A stretch of 5,901 bases of DNA. Origin: Trueperaceae bacterium (GTDB lineage: Bacteria > Deinococcota > Deinococci > Deinococcales > Trueperaceae). The notes beneath the pieces were generated by a model. The model did no database searches and had not been told where the DNA came from. It was given only the letters and a program-made list of their open reading frames with translations. Made by a program: the position numbers and the translations under genes. Positions 5,498 to 5,901 of the stretch are shown here, piece after piece. The first letter of the stretch is position 1. Every line of letters starts with the position of its first letter. The stretch lies in NCBI GenBank assembly GCA_011390455.1, contig JAABSI010000141.1, positions 1 to 5,901 of the forward strand, read 5' to 3'.

Positions 5498-5901
5498 ATG
5501 CGCAAGCTCGCGCTCGTCCTCGCCCTCACGCTGGTCGTCGGCCTCGCCGCCGCCCAGACCCAGGTCCGTTGGTTCGTCGGCCTCGGTGCCGGCACCGACG
5601 AGGCCGTGTTCGAACCCCAGCAGGCGCTCGTCGCCGCCTACAACGCCAGCCAGGACGAGATCGAGCTGATCCTGGAGATCGTCGACAACGAGCAGGCCTA
5701 CGACATCCTCGCCACCCAGATCGCGGCCGGCAACGCGCCCGACATCGTGGGGCCGGTGGGCATTCGTGGCCGCGCCGACTTCCCCGGCGCGTGGCTCGAC
5801 CTCAGCGACCTCATCGCGGCCAACGACTACGACCTGAGCGACTTCGACCCCGCCCTGGTCGAGTTCTACGACATCGAGGGCGAGGGACAGATCGGCCTGC
5901 C
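5498..5901 (+). CDS. Sugar ABC transporter substrate-binding protein, family 1 (3' end outside window)
   Basis: The frame runs from ATG 5498 to the window edge, giving 134 complete codons of a protein that is normally 400-450 residues. Residues 1-19 form a Sec signal peptide: Arg-Lys at 2-3, a hydrophobic core, then AAA before Gln20, with cleavage expected there. No lipobox cysteine is present, so the protein is probably a free periplasmic one, not a lipoprotein. The mature start VRWFVGLGAGTDE (23-35), the helix ending in ALVAAYNAS and the segment ILATQIAAGNAPDIVGP (68-84) are typical of MalE/UgpB-like solute-binding proteins of CUT1 carbohydrate importers. It would deliver a sugar or oligosaccharide to membrane permeases, which are expected downstream but lie outside the window. 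The LacI-family gene upstream is its likely local regulator. Substrate cannot be assigned. Confidence 0.92.
   Translation, partial: MRKLALVLALTLVVGLAAAQTQVRWFVGLGAGTDEAVFEPQQALVAAYNASQDEIELILEIVDNEQAYDILATQIAAGNAPDIVGPVGIRGRADFPGAWLDLSDLIAANDYDLSDFDPALVEFYDIEGEGQIGL

Overview
The window is a very GC-rich bacterial chromosomal segment with five protein genes. Two of them are cut by the window edges. The organism cannot be fixed from 5.9 kb. The mix of an AfsR/SARP-like BTAD-ATPase-TPR regulator and a sugar-binding protein whose signal peptide ends in AAAQ with no lipobox cysteine resembles Deinococcota such as Trueperaceae more than Actinobacteria, whose sugar-binding proteins are usually lipoproteins. 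This assignment is an inference.

Layout. Bases 1-2805 (+) hold most of a large signal-transduction ATPase: winged helix, BTAD, NB-ARC-type NTPase, winged helix and about six TPR repeats. The gene enters from the left edge. It converges, across a 37-bp gap, on a GNAT acetyltransferase at 2843-3385 (-). A divergent 208-bp intergenic region with a near-perfect 24-bp palindrome separates that gene from a second GNAT gene at 3594-4073 (+), which resembles the BltD polyamine acetyltransferases.

Bases 4074-4251 carry the best regulatory signal in the window. It is a consensus-like sigma-70 promoter (TTGACG, 17 bp, TATCTT), a LacI/CcpA-type operator (TGAAAGCGATTTCA) on the expected transcription start, and a separate 18-bp palindrome in the leader. 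They precede a LacI-family regulator at 4252-5256 (+). A 241-bp gap with five inverted repeats follows, then the start of a CUT1-type sugar ABC transporter substrate-binding protein at 5498, which runs off the right edge.

How the genes may work together: the LacI regulator probably represses itself and senses a sugar, or a product of it, that is imported by the ABC system starting at 5498. The substrate is unknown. The TGAAA-type operator seen at lacI does not recur before the binding-protein gene, so that link rests on gene context. The ATPase regulator and the two acetyltransferases have no evident functional link to the sugar locus. I see no RNA gene, mobile element or CRISPR array, and no clear new multi-gene system. 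The least explained parts are the palindromes between genes.
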